From: a virus
DNA: 40,860 bases
Direction: 5' to 3' (one strand)
Virus record (IMG/VR): IMGVR_UViG_3300025168_000198
Location: 1 to 40,860 of that record
Below, one piece after another: positions 19,320-26,503 of the stretch; the stretch's first letter is position 1; each line of letters begins with the position of its first letter. The translations under genes and the position numbers were made by a program. The notes under the pieces were generated by a model that saw only the letters and a program-made list of their open reading frames with translations, was not told the DNA's origin and searched no databases.

Positions 19320-21130
19320 TACATTCCTCCAAACGCTGAAGCTACTGATGGTGGTGGTGGTGGTTGTTGAGGTTGGCCACCTTGTTGGCCTTGTTCTGCG
19401 GCCATTTGTTGTTGTATCATAGCTTCCTGTTCTGGACTCATTTGTGGTTCTTGTGGAGTATAAAACATTCTCATTATATCTGTCATTTCTGCAGGATATT
19501 CATATATAGCTATTACTGCTTGTGTAGCTGCCATATCTCCTTGTGCTGACCTAGCAAGTATTGATTCAAATAAAACATTCTCTGCTTTATTTTTTCTAAT
19601 ACGTTCTTGCACTTTAGCTATGTTATCTAAACCGTCAATATTATCTTGTAATGTTTCTACGTCTATAACACCTGCTTGTAGTAATTGCAAACCAGTTACA
19701 ATTTTCTGTCCATCATCAAAACCTGACATAACTCCATAAATACGTCTTGTTCTAAAATCTCCACCTATATCTGCTATAGGAGAATAATTTTCAGAAAAAG
19801 CAGTACCTGCATAAAATCCTTGTATAGGTTTTTTTCTAAGTTCTTCAAACTGTGCTGCTAATAAACTATCAAGTTCTAATCTTTTTTCGTCCATGTCTTG
19901 TAATGCATGTTTAATAACATCTCTATACTCATTAATCATTAATGACATAGTTCCGTTTAACTCTTGTAACCCAGCACCAGTAACAAAAGAGTTAGGCGAT
20001 TGTGCATCATCAGTAACTGGATAGCCACCAACTAATCTCAGTTGTCTTTCTAATCTATCTATCTGTTGAAATAATTGATACGGTATATTGTTTGATGGTT
20101 TAGATACCTGTGTACCAGGTGCAAGATAGTTTATAGCAAATCTACCTCTTCTGTATTGTCCTGATTCTAATTCACCAGAAATATTTGTTTCTGTGAAAAC
20201 ACTATCTTCCATAGCTATAGCTGACATAATATTTATCTTTGCCATCATAGCCATTAAACCTATAACGTGGTCATACTGACCTTTAAGTTCATCAAAAGAT
20301 GTTCTTTTCATAAAAACAAAAGGTGGACTACTAAGGTAGTTAGGAATAAAATCAAGTATCATTCTTTTTTCTGGGAATACTATGTACGTACCACCTAAGT
20401 CATAATATTCAATTATTCGTACGCCTTGACCTGTGTTATCTTCCCAGTTATTATCTTTGTCATTTTCGTATTGTGTACCTACGCCACCTTTACCGAATGC
20501 TGCTTCAGATGTTTCTTTTTCCTCTACATGCAATATTTCTTTTGCAAACTCTGGATACAACTGTGCAAGTTTATATCTAGGTATTCTTCTTAATACAGCT
20601 AGTTCTCTAGGTTCTTGATTAGGACCAAAGTTTCCTGGAAAAGTATCAAAAGGGTCACGGAGTTCTGCAGTAGGATATATATAACCATTTTTGTCTGTTC
20701 TTGTTGTTATAATCCACGCACAGTAACCGTAACCAGGTAACCATCTAGCAGCTTGTGCTAATTGTAAATTTAAATTTTGTTTCTCATCATATGACGTAAC
20801 AATTCTTTCTAGTCTCTCTGCACGAACTTTAGCTCTGTCAGAGGTATTGTGGTTCATTATGTCAACTCTTACTTGTGGTACACCAGATATTTTTTGTGCA
20901 AGTCGGTCTATACCTGACTGCAACATGTTAGGAGCTGGTAATAAATCAACATCAGATGTTTCCATTTTGTTTCCTAGTAATGCTTTCATACCATCAGCAC
21001 CACCATTTAAAATTGCTTTAATTCTAGCTTTCTGTGCCTGTCTATGTTTAGAAGGCTTACCTGCAACTAACTGTGTTGCATTATCTACAATCTCTTTGTA
21101 GTCTTTAATATCTAAATTTTCTATCCCCAT
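19319..21130 (-). CDS. Portal protein
   Basis: The 603-aa product follows the terminase and overlaps its end by 10 nt. It has the portal outline: a helical N-terminus with QKARIKAILNGGADG, a beta-rich wing (PTAELRDPFDTFPGNFGP), a central region with YDHVIGLMAMMAKINIMSA, and a helical stem/crown with QQIDRLERQLRLVGGYPV. A Gln/Pro-rich tail (residues about 565-603) follows. Portals form the dodecameric ring through which DNA is packaged and ejected. Size is usual for podoviral and SPP1-like portals. The Gln-rich tail is low in complexity and probably disordered. Confidence 0.8.
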   Translation of the reverse strand: MGIENLDIKDYKEIVDNATQLVAGKPSKHRQAQKARIKAILNGGADGMKALLGNKMETSDVDLLPAPNMLQSGIDRLAQKISGVPQVRVDIMNHNTSDRAKVRAERLERIVTSYDEKQNLNLQLAQAARWLPGYGYCAWIITTRTDKNGYIYPTAELRDPFDTFPGNFGPNQEPRELAVLRRIPRYKLAQLYPEFAKEILHVEEKETSEAAFGKGGVGTQYENDKDNNWEDNTGQGVRIIEYYDLGGTYIVFPEKRMILDFIPNYLSSPPFVFMKRTSFDELKGQYDHVIGLMAMMAKINIMSAIAMEDSVFTETNISGELESGQYRRGRFAINYLAPGTQVSKPSNNIPYQLFQQIDRLERQLRLVGGYPVTDDAQSPNSFVTGAGLQELNGTMSLMINEYRDVIKHALQDMDEKRLELDSLLAAQFEELRKKPIQGFYAGTAFSENYSPIADIGGDFRTRRIYGVMSGFDDGQKIVTGLQLLQAGVIDVETLQDNIDGLDNIAKVQERIRKNKAENVLFESILARSAQGDMAATQAVIAIYEYPAEMTDIMRMFYTPQEPQMSPEQEAMIQQQMAAEQGQQGGQPQQPPPPPSVASAFGGM

Positions 21131-23028
21131 GGTGCCTCATTATAATCTGTTCTATCAAAATCTGTGTAACTTGCGTTGTAATCTAATCCCATTGTTGCTA
21201 ACTGTTCCTTGTTCATTCTTCTAAATACTTTCATGGGAAACCAAGCTGCCATTACTAAATCTGTTTTCTCTTTGTTTCTAGTACTAACAGGTTTTCCATC
21301 AAAATATAATAGTTGTTGTCTATAACTATTAACTTTAGCAAGACTTTCAGAATTTCCTGTCGGTAAAAAGATTTTTTGTGCTTCAAACAAACCAGCCATA
21401 GAACCAACACCATACATTGGGTCGTGTTTATTTTTACCTGTTATATGCCCCTGCATAGTAATACCACCTCGTAAAACAAAATCTTTTATTTTATCATCCT
21501 GTCGTATAGCTGTTTGAAAACCATTCTCTTCAATTATCCAATGTTGTAAATCATATTTTTGATACCAGTCAGACATAATTTGCAATGCATGTTTAACGCC
21601 ACCACCTTGTCTATTTTCTATATCTACTAAAAAGAGTTCTCCTTTCATAGCATTAATACCCCAGAGTACTGCGGCTTGATAACCAGAGCTAGCAGGGTCA
21701 AGTCCAGCAACTAAATGTAAACTACCTGGTATTTGTCCAATACTTAAATCAGGTCTCATACATTGGTCAATCATATCCATAGTAAATATTTGTGTACCTT
21801 CTACATATGCCTGATTGTAATAAACCATTTCATAAATCTGTCTACCACCCGTAGTCTCTGCAGCTTGCATACGAGACATTAACCATTTGTATGTTCTCTT
21901 GCCAGGCCATAACATACATTCCTGATGTTCTTCTTGTAAATGGTCAGGTAAATTACACGTTATATTGTGTGCTGTTTCTACTATGGTCATAAAACTTTCG
22001 TTAGATAATAAATGATGATACAAATCATCAGAGTGTTGTCTTGAACCTATAACAACAACAGCAGTATGTTCCTCTTTTCTAGAAGATAACGTTGTTGTCC
22101 ACCACTGTCTAGTGTTTTCTCTTGCACCAGGTTGCATTGTAGTTTGGTGGTCTTCTATGTCATCAGCTATTATCAAGTCACAATCACGAGAAAGTATTTT
22201 CCCACCTTTACCTACAGCAACCATAGTTGGTGACTTAATACCAGGTACTGTTCGTGTACCTACAGTAAACTGATTCTGTGACCAGTTTTTACCTGACCTA
22301 TTATCAGGTTTAAAACTCTTACCTGGAGGACAAAAGTCTTCTTTTAATCTATCATTCTCGTCTAGTTGGTCTAATACTGATGCTACAGCATTCTTTGCTA
22401 TGTCTTCATTACCACCTACCCACATGATACGTATGTTAGGATTTTTCATTATTTGGAAGACAGCAAAGTGTATTAATAATTCAGTCTTACCGTGTCTAGG
22501 TGGACTTAGTATTAAAAGCTCTTTACCGTTTTCTATAGAGTCTTCTATGTTTTCTATCCAGTTTAAGTGAAAGTCTGCTGTTTCATACTTTTCCCCCGTT
22601 TCCGTAGCAAAATACTTGTTGCGAAAGCTAGAAAAATTTGCTAATAATTCTTGTACTTCATTACTTTGTGACCAATTTTCCCCTTTGATTTCTGTACCTT
22701 TATCAATCTTGTATGCAGCGAGCATGCGTGATACGGTAGCTGACGTGCAATTAAGGTCTGCGGCTACCTCCTGGGTGGTTATTTCGCCTGCTGCTAGTGT
22801 TTCAGCATACAATGTTTTAAATTCGTTATAATACTTCCCCCTACGTATAGAGGCATAGTTACCTGTATCTGATTTAAATTCCTTGTTTATGGGTTTTGTA
22901 GGTAATTCTGCTCCGTCACGATTCTTTTGAGCCCAACTACGCTTGTTACATTGCTCGGAACAGTACTTCCTTTGCTTACCTTTAAGCCAATTCTTGCATC
23001 CTTTTGCTTGACATATAATACGGCTCAT
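21121..23028 (-). CDS. terL: Terminase large subunit with N-terminal zinc and HTH domains
   Basis: The 635-aa packaging motor has an ATPase domain with Walker A SPPRHGKT (175-182) and Walker B CDLIIADDIED (283-293), and a nuclease domain with LVAGLDPASSGYQAAVLWG. It carries two extra parts at the N-terminus. The first is a Cys cluster C6-x4-C11-x11-C23-x3-C27, a likely zinc knuckle. The second is a helix-turn-helix at about 83-108 (ITTQEVAADLNCTSATVSRM). No separate small terminase gene is seen nearby, so these parts may supply DNA recognition normally done by TerS. The start is ATG 23028, about 28 nt from a predicted transcription start. The ribosome site is weak (AGAAAGATAG). Confidence 0.9.
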   Translation of the reverse strand: MSRIICQAKGCKNWLKGKQRKYCSEQCNKRSWAQKNRDGAELPTKPINKEFKSDTGNYASIRRGKYYNEFKTLYAETLAAGEITTQEVAADLNCTSATVSRMLAAYKIDKGTEIKGENWSQSNEVQELLANFSSFRNKYFATETGEKYETADFHLNWIENIEDSIENGKELLILSPPRHGKTELLIHFAVFQIMKNPNIRIMWVGGNEDIAKNAVASVLDQLDENDRLKEDFCPPGKSFKPDNRSGKNWSQNQFTVGTRTVPGIKSPTMVAVGKGGKILSRDCDLIIADDIEDHQTTMQPGARENTRQWWTTTLSSRKEEHTAVVVIGSRQHSDDLYHHLLSNESFMTIVETAHNITCNLPDHLQEEHQECMLWPGKRTYKWLMSRMQAAETTGGRQIYEMVYYNQAYVEGTQIFTMDMIDQCMRPDLSIGQIPGSLHLVAGLDPASSGYQAAVLWGINAMKGELFLVDIENRQGGGVKHALQIMSDWYQKYDLQHWIIEENGFQTAIRQDDKIKDFVLRGGITMQGHITGKNKHDPMYGVGSMAGLFEAQKIFLPTGNSESLAKVNSYRQQLLYFDGKPVSTRNKEKTDLVMAAWFPMKVFRRMNKEQLATMGLDYNASYTDFDRTDYNEAPWG

Positions 23029-23062
23029 AATCTATCTTTCTGTAGATGGTTGCGTAGATTTA

Positions 23063-23091
23063 ATTATATGTTATATTGGTAATAATTACAA
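23063..23091 (-). promoter_or_regulatory. Promoter of terminase and late operon
   Basis: On the minus strand TTGTAA (23086-23091), a 17-nt spacer and perfect TATAAT (23063-23068) precede the terminase ATG by about 35 nt. It is a conventional vegetative sigma-factor promoter, unlike the GCTAACGC-type promoters on the other strand, so late genes may rely on host RNA polymerase alone. Confidence 0.7.
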
Positions 23092-23120
23092 ACATTAGAA
23101 GTAAATTCAGTTACAAGTGA

Positions 23121-23183
23121 AGTTGCCATCGGGGGGCAGAAAGTTCGGGATACGAAAGTATACAGCAGAAACACAAACCGAAT
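23121..23183 (+). ncRNA. Structured noncoding segment in divergent region
   Basis: The stretch 23040-23519 between the divergent gene blocks has no gene. Part of it folds on the plus strand. TTGCC (23123-23127) pairs with GGCAG (23135-23139) around a G-rich loop. GTTCGG (23143-23148) pairs with CCGAAT (23178-23183), enclosing ATAC-GAAA-GTAT (23150-23161), a stem closed by a GNRA tetraloop. The G-rich loop CGGG could pair with CCCG at 23234-23237. A GNRA loop suggests the plus strand is the RNA sense. No promoter for it is evident. It could be a small RNA, a leader or part of the replication origin. Confidence 0.4.
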
Positions 23184-23327
23184 ACTCAAGGACTTAATAG
23201 AGCTACTAATCAGAAAAGACAGGTAAACACTGGCCCGTTACGTCCCAACCAACTACAGTATTACCAGCATATCTTAAACTAGATACATAGATACTAACGT
23301 ACGTCCAGGTTAACATCGGTAGGTCAA

Positions 23328-23376
23328 GCTAACGCTATCAAGTGCTAACGCTATGCTAACGCTTGAGAGCTAACGC
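23328..23376 (+). repeat. Cluster of four GCTAACGC repeats
   Basis: GCTAACGC occurs at 23328-23335, 23344-23351, 23355-23362 and 23369-23376, with start-to-start spacings of 16, 11 and 14 nt. TCAAG (23338-23342) and CTTGA (23362-23366) can close a stem around the middle two. Only the fourth copy has the -10-like hexamer at the fixed distance, so the other three may be extra binding sites for the same factor, or iterons of an origin. Confidence 0.7.
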
Positions 23377-23404
23377 ACTCTTTCTACATCCTTTCTTCCA
23401 TGAT
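23369..23404 (+). promoter_or_regulatory. GCTAACGC-type promoter, copy 1
   Basis: GCTAACGC (23369-23376), 22 nt of pyrimidine-rich spacer, then CATGAT (23399-23404). It is the last of the four clustered repeats and the first promoter facing the plus-strand genes. The -10 hexamer differs from TATGAT at one position. Predicted transcription would start near 23411, giving a leader of about 110 nt before the 43-aa gene, with a further promoter inside it. Confidence 0.5.
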
Positions 23405-23466
23405 ATACAGACATCTGTTCCTTACTTAAGGGATAGTTTCTTAATCATTAGGTAGGTAGTAGGTAT

Positions 23467-23502
23467 GCTAACGCACACATATTCTCTATCTTCTCTTATG
23501 AC
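23467..23502 (+). promoter_or_regulatory. GCTAACGC-type promoter, copy 2
   Basis: GCTAACGC (23467-23474), 22 nt, TATGAC (23497-23502). Transcription would begin about 23509, immediately before the AAAGGA ribosome site of the 43-aa gene, leaving a leader of about 11 nt. The bases after the -10 (CATTTATGAAA) are the same as in copy 3. Confidence 0.65.
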
Positions 23503-23519
23503 ATTTATGAAAGGATATT

Positions 23520-23651
23520 ATGAATAACTACCCAGAAAACCACATTGACCAATGGTATGGCGACTTAATGGCAGATGAGCTAATGGATTATTATGCCGAG
23601 CAGTTCAATGACCCATGCTATTGCGTGACTGGTACTTGTCAGGTACATTAA
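23520..23651 (+). CDS. Small early protein (43 aa), Asp/Tyr-rich
   Basis: Too short for most gene callers, but it has a good AAAGGA ribosome site and a promoter directly upstream. The product begins MNNYPENHIDQWYGDLMADE and ends with a Cys trio (CYCVTGTC). It is acidic and probably helical. As the first gene of the plus-strand block it may act at once after entry. No family is recognised. Confidence 0.65.
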   Translation: MNNYPENHIDQWYGDLMADELMDYYAEQFNDPCYCVTGTCQVH

Positions 23652-23759
23652 ATGTGTTCTAGGTGTCAGGCTAAGCTACCAATGCAAGGCCTTACGTTTT
23701 GTGACCCATGTTGGGATTACAAATTAAATACAACAGAATTATGGCTGGAGGATAGCTAA
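23652..23759 (+). CDS. Zinc-knuckle microprotein (35 aa)
   Basis: It starts at the base after the stop of the 43-aa gene. It has two CxxC pairs: CSRC at residues 2-5 and CDPC at 17-20, the usual spacing of a four-cysteine zinc knuckle. The C-terminus is TTELWLEDS. Its stop codon TAA lies inside the four-base loop of the following terminator-like hairpin. The function is unknown; single zinc knuckles of this size in phages often bind host proteins or nucleic acid. Confidence 0.65.
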   Translation: MCSRCQAKLPMQGLTFCDPCWDYKLNTTELWLEDS

Positions 23760-23769
23760 CGCTATCTTT
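23751..23769 (+). terminator. UAAC-loop hairpin after microprotein gene
   Basis: GATAGC (23751-23756), loop TAAC, GCTATC (23761-23766), then TTT. The stop codon of the 35-aa gene is in the loop, and the right part of the hairpin is the GCTAACGC box of the next promoter. One element may thus end one transcript and mark the start of another. Confidence 0.55.
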
Positions 23770-23790
23770 CGGTTGTCTTTCTTTTATGTT
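23755..23790 (+). promoter_or_regulatory. GCTAACGC-type promoter, copy 3 (SSB gene)
   Basis: GCTAACGC (23755-23762), 22 nt, TATGTT (23785-23790). Transcription would start near 23797, giving a leader that begins at the AAAAGGAG ribosome site of the SSB-like gene. Bases downstream of the -10 (CATTTATGAAA) match copy 2. Confidence 0.65.
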
Positions 23791-23814
23791 CATTTATGAA
23801 AAGGAGATTAAATT

Positions 23815-24249
23815 ATGAATGAGTTAAAACAATATGGCGGAGATATGAATACTATTAATAGCTTCGTGTCAACTGGTGTGATAGTCGTACCAGATATGGC
23901 AAAACTTAAAACAGGTACAACTAAAGACGGTGATACTTGGGTTAACCAATTTACATTTCGTTATGATGATGTTGAGGGGAAACAAGCTAGTTTCTTTTGT
24001 TCAGCATTTGGCGAAACTGCAGATACAATACTTGCAAGTATACAATCTGCTCCAATTGGCAATGACGTTGAGGGTAACCCTTATAAAGGACCTATGTTTA
24101 GAGTTCTTATCGAGGGTAAACCACGCAGGGACGATTACACAGTTACTAATCCAGAGACTGGTGTTGATGAGACAAAAATTGGTTATCAAATGACCATTTC
24201 TAAGGTGTTTGCCCCACCTGTTAAATCTTCTACTATCTGGAGTTACTAA
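23815..24249 (+). CDS. Single-stranded-DNA-binding-like protein
   Basis: The 144-aa protein has the outline of an OB-fold SSB. A beta-rich N-terminal half has VVPDMAKLKTGTTKDGD, then WVNQFTFRYDD and FFCSAFGETAD, and a second half has FRVLIEGKPRRDDYT and IGYQMTISKVF. The usual acidic C-terminal tail of SSB is missing; the protein ends STIWSY, so it may not recruit host SSB partners. The start at 23815 is set by AAGGAG; an in-frame ATG 10 codons later lacks such a site. With the annealing protein downstream it forms a recombination set. The family assignment rests on pattern, not a search. Confidence 0.6.
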   Translation: MNELKQYGGDMNTINSFVSTGVIVVPDMAKLKTGTTKDGDTWVNQFTFRYDDVEGKQASFFCSAFGETADTILASIQSAPIGNDVEGNPYKGPMFRVLIEGKPRRDDYTVTNPETGVDETKIGYQMTISKVFAPPVKSSTIWSY

Positions 24250-24259
24250 CGTAACTTTT
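24241..24259 (+). terminator. UAAC-loop hairpin at SSB stop
   Basis: AGTTAC (24241-24246), loop TAAC, GTAACT (24251-24256), then TTT. The SSB stop codon TAA is in the loop. No -10 hexamer follows at the distance seen in the promoters, so this copy seems to serve termination only. Confidence 0.5.
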
Positions 24260-24266
24260 AAGAATT

Positions 24267-24301
24267 GCCTGGTTATTAAATTAGCCAGGCTTTTCTTTTT
24301 T
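24267..24301 (+). terminator. Strong rho-independent terminator
   Basis: GCCTGGTTA (24267-24275) pairs with TAGCCAGGC (24282-24290, one G-U) around a 6-nt loop, followed by TTTTCTTTTTT. This is the best intrinsic terminator in the window and isolates the SSB transcript from the downstream genes. A further short hairpin (CCC/GGG around TTCA) follows near 24304. Confidence 0.85.
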
Positions 24302-24358
24302 AAGCCCTTCAGGGGACTTAGCACTTAAATATGAGACGAACAATATGAAAGGAATACA

Positions 24359-24739
24359 ATGTATAACATAAATACAACTACTGCTGGGTATATATTTGAC
24401 ATGATAGATGTCGATATATTTAACAGCAAATACTTTGACGATATACAAATCTATCCAGAAAATGGAGAACAACCAGAATTTCGTTCTGGCGTTAGTTTTA
24501 TACTAACAATTAACAAAAGAAGTATGTTAATGACCATTACACATAGTTGGCTAGATTTATTTGACTGGACTGCAATTACTATACCAAATATGATAGATAG
24601 ACACGTTATAGAGGAACAAAAACAATCAAACTTAAGTAATCTTGATTTAACAAGACTTATGGACACAACTATCAATCGTATGGTTACTAGAGCAATATTT
24701 GAGGAAACAACACAAAATATGAAAAAAGAGGAGGAATAA
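24359..24739 (+). CDS. Unknown early protein (126 aa)
   Basis: The product starts at the ATG after AAAGGA (MYNINTTTAGYIFDMIDVD). It is mixed alpha/beta with a charged helical C-terminus ending NMKKEEE. The codons for those last glutamates form the GAGGAGG ribosome site of the next gene, whose ATG overlaps the stop (TAATG). No domain is recognised. Transcription must come from an unseen promoter in the short gap or from read-through. Confidence 0.65.
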   Translation: MYNINTTTAGYIFDMIDVDIFNSKYFDDIQIYPENGEQPEFRSGVSFILTINKRSMLMTITHSWLDLFDWTAITIPNMIDRHVIEEQKQSNLSNLDLTRLMDTTINRMVTRAIFEETTQNMKKEEE

Positions 24740-25317
24740 TGCCTAACTGGACAATGAATAACGTAGAAATTACAGGTGAAAAGGAAAATATAGACAAATT
24801 ATATGATGATATATCAGTTGATGAGGACGTATATTTCTTAGCTAATACACTACCTACACCATTTGAACTAACGCAAATAAGCACTGGTTCAATAACTATT
24901 GATGATATTCAATATAGCGAATGGTATGAGGATGAGGACGGTACTAAACGACCATTATTAGATATGACAAACGATGAGTTAATAGCAAAATATGACTGTA
25001 ATAACTCTATTGACTGGCAATATCTTAACTGGGGAACTAAATGGGGAGACAGAGAAACTGATATAGTTACTAAAGATGACACAAGTATAAAAATTAGTTT
25101 TCGAAGTGCTTGGAGTGAACCGTTTATGTTATTAGAACATATTGCATCAACATATAAGTTAACAATAGTTAATAAACATGTTGATGAATTTGATTATGAT
25201 GAATTACAAGTGACAGAATACCCAATGGATGATTTTAAATTAATTAAATCAGTATATTTATCACAATATAAAGAAATACAAAATTCATTTAATACTTCTA
25301 CACCAATAGAAGGTTAA
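24739..25317 (+). CDS. Api92/YubB-like ferredoxin-fold protein
   Basis: The 192-aa protein begins MPNWTMNNVEITGEKENID, has LANTLPTPFEL, then DWQYLNWGTKWGDRETDI and ISFRSAWSEPFMLLEHIA. This set (opening P-N-W-x-x-N, an A-x-x-L-P-x-P motif, N-W-G-T-K-W and a central F-x-S-A-W-S-x-P) matches the phage and plasmid Api92-like/YubB family (DUF1281). The biochemical role of that family is not known to me. Translation is coupled to the upstream gene. It is followed by a structured RNA element rather than a terminator. Confidence 0.75.
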   Translation: MPNWTMNNVEITGEKENIDKLYDDISVDEDVYFLANTLPTPFELTQISTGSITIDDIQYSEWYEDEDGTKRPLLDMTNDELIAKYDCNNSIDWQYLNWGTKWGDRETDIVTKDDTSIKISFRSAWSEPFMLLEHIASTYKLTIVNKHVDEFDYDELQVTEYPMDDFKLIKSVYLSQYKEIQNSFNTSTPIEG

Positions 25318-25321
25318 ATTA

Positions 25322-25430
25322 AAGCTATCTACAAATTAAATACAATGCCCTGTATGCAACAATGTAGGTAGCTTGTAGCACATAAGGTTAATGTCGTAAT
25401 AAATTGCAAGCCCTTGTGTGTTACAAGCTA
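25322..25430 (+). ncRNA. Switch-like RNA element A
   Basis: Two long helices compete for the same central strand. P1 pairs 25322-25332 with 25364-25374 (11 bp, one G-U) and contains a hairpin with loop ATGCCC. P2 pairs 25369-25387 with 25412-25430 (19 bp, two G-U). Strand 25369-25374 belongs to both, so only one can be complete at a time. The AAGGAGG ribosome site of the 75-aa gene starts 5 nt after P2. A closely related element lies at 26504-26628. No box or -10 of the phage promoter type is found just upstream, so it probably works within a longer mRNA. Confidence 0.7.
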
Positions 25431-25448
25431 TTTATAAGGAGGTAAGTA

Positions 25449-25676
25449 ATGGCAAAAATGAAAGAAATACATGATGACTGGTTAGATATGTTAAATCAAT
25501 TAGATAACAAATCAATCAAAAATTTAGTATTAGTAATGATATTAGAACTAGAAGAATGGTCACAAAATCAAGGTGCTTTAGCAATTGTTAGAGGTCACAC
25601 AGATATGTTGTTGAACAAATTTTCTTTTTTAATAGCTGAAAAAATACATGAAGTAAATAAAGGAGAAGAACAATGA
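25449..25676 (+). CDS. Small helical protein (75 aa) under RNA element A
   Basis: The product is helical, starts MAKMKEIHDDWLDMLNQLD and has LVMILELEEWSQNQG in the middle. A strong AAGGAGG ribosome site lies close to the RNA element. Its ATGA overlap with the next gene indicates translational coupling. No family is recognised; a protein-binding helical protein is all that can be said. Confidence 0.65.
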   Translation: MAKMKEIHDDWLDMLNQLDNKSIKNLVLVMILELEEWSQNQGALAIVRGHTDMLLNKFSFLIAEKIHEVNKGEEQ

Positions 25677-25837
25677 ATGACATAATAATGAGTGTTGCTA
25701 AAGCATTAGCAATCATTAAAGTATTACGTAAACATATAGATTTGGCTTTTAATATTATGACAGCTGAACAACAAGCTCTATGGTTAACACAAATACAAAC
25801 TATGGATGCAGAAAAAGTAAAAAAGGAGGAAGAATGA
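25673..25837 (+). CDS. Small helical protein (54 aa)
   Basis: It starts within the stop of the previous gene (ATGA). The 54-aa product begins MNDIIMSVAKALAIIKVLRK, is helical and amphipathic, and ends in a charged tail VKKEEE. The codons of that tail form the AAGGAGG ribosome site of the next gene. Function unknown. Confidence 0.6.
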   Translation: MNDIIMSVAKALAIIKVLRKHIDLAFNIMTAEQQALWLTQIQTMDAEKVKKEEE

Positions 25838-26043
25838 ATAACGAAGTATACATATACCATAATACAGAGAAAAGATACATGACTAAAGATATATCTGTGA
25901 CATTTGTATATCCAGAAGATATGGATAATGACGATATAATAGAAAATATACATGAAGTAATAAAAATTGCTGGGGAAAATAAGAAATTTAACACTTATGT
26001 TCTTGATATATTAGAAATATGGAAAGATTATGAAGAAATTTAA
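25834..26043 (+). CDS. Small acidic protein (69 aa)
   Basis: The start is placed at 25834 because the ATG overlaps the previous stop and lies behind AAGGAGG; the frame is open further upstream, but that part duplicates the other gene's coding. The product begins MNNEVYIYHNTEKRYMT and continues with DISVTFVYPEDMDNDD and a helical C-terminus. No family is recognised. Confidence 0.6.
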   Translation: MNNEVYIYHNTEKRYMTKDISVTFVYPEDMDNDDIIENIHEVIKIAGENKKFNTYVLDILEIWKDYEEI

Positions 26044-26179
26044 AGTACAATTTAGAGGTGAAAAAACTTATTTTGCAAATGATATAGTGACAGCTACAAA
26101 AAATGCACAAAAAGATATTACAATTATACACCCTAGTTTTAATATGGAAGTTTTTGCATTTATAGATGATGAATCTTAA
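26030..26179 (+). CDS. Small protein (49 aa), beta-rich
   Basis: A 49-codon frame begins inside the end of the previous gene (GGAAAG 3 nt upstream). The product MKKFKVQFRGEKTYFAND, then IHPSFNMEVFAFIDDES, alternates beta strands. The pattern K-x-F-x-V-x-F-x-G is common in short phage proteins. Function unknown. Confidence 0.5.
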   Translation: MKKFKVQFRGEKTYFANDIVTATKNAQKDITIIHPSFNMEVFAFIDDES

Positions 26180-26444
26180 ATTCTTTAACAATAATATATA
26201 TAAATGGATTATATACCATATTAAACAATTAATTAAAACAATAGAAATAGACATAGCATTGTACAAGTTGCGTCAAGAATATAAACATAAACCTGCTTGG
26301 CAGTGGGAAACACAAAATAAAGCTACTAAACCTAGCTGTGACTGTGGATATGAATTAGAATTTGACGATGAATATACAGACATGTGGTGGTGCTGGAAAT
26401 GTCATGCTAGTTATGAAGATTACGATTTATTTACTGGCATATAG
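26166..26444 (+). CDS. Zinc-ribbon small protein (92 aa)
   Basis: Two adjacent ATGs are possible starts (26166 or 26169), both within the previous gene's end. The N-terminal half is helical and basic (FFNNNIYKWIIYHIKQLIK). The C-terminal half has CDCGYELEF, then WWCWKCHASYED, four Cys in two pairs as in a zinc ribbon. The stop TAG enters the stem of the terminator-like hairpin at 26443. A nucleic-acid- or protein-binding role is inferred. Confidence 0.6.
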   Translation: MMNLKFFNNNIYKWIIYHIKQLIKTIEIDIALYKLRQEYKHKPAWQWETQNKATKPSCDCGYELEFDDEYTDMWWCWKCHASYEDYDLFTGI

Positions 26445-26465
26445 ATAGCTAACGCTATCTTTTTC
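26443..26465 (+). terminator. UAAC-loop terminator
   Basis: AGATAGC (26443-26449), loop TAAC (26450-26453), GCTATCT (26454-26460), then TTTTC. It has the full form of a rho-independent terminator and closes the small-gene operon. Part of it is the GCTAACGC box of promoter copy 4. Confidence 0.65.
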
Positions 26466-26483
26466 TATATTTTCTATTATGAT
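26448..26483 (+). promoter_or_regulatory. GCTAACGC-type promoter, copy 4
   Basis: GCTAACGC (26448-26455), 22 nt, TATGAT (26478-26483). Transcription would begin near 26490, so RNA element B is the leader of this transcript and the 173-aa gene its first product. Confidence 0.7.
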
Positions 26484-26503
26484 ATTTTATCCCAGCAGGA
26501 TAA

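Noticed and set aside
23040-23519. tRNA or tmRNA gene in the divergent region.
   Set aside because: No acceptor stem, anticodon arm or T-loop arrangement could be formed; the TTCG-containing stem does not fit a T-arm.
24245-24280. ACTAACGT at the SSB stop as a sixth promoter.
   Set aside because: The box differs at both ends and no TATGAT-like hexamer follows at 22 nt; it fits a terminator hairpin instead.
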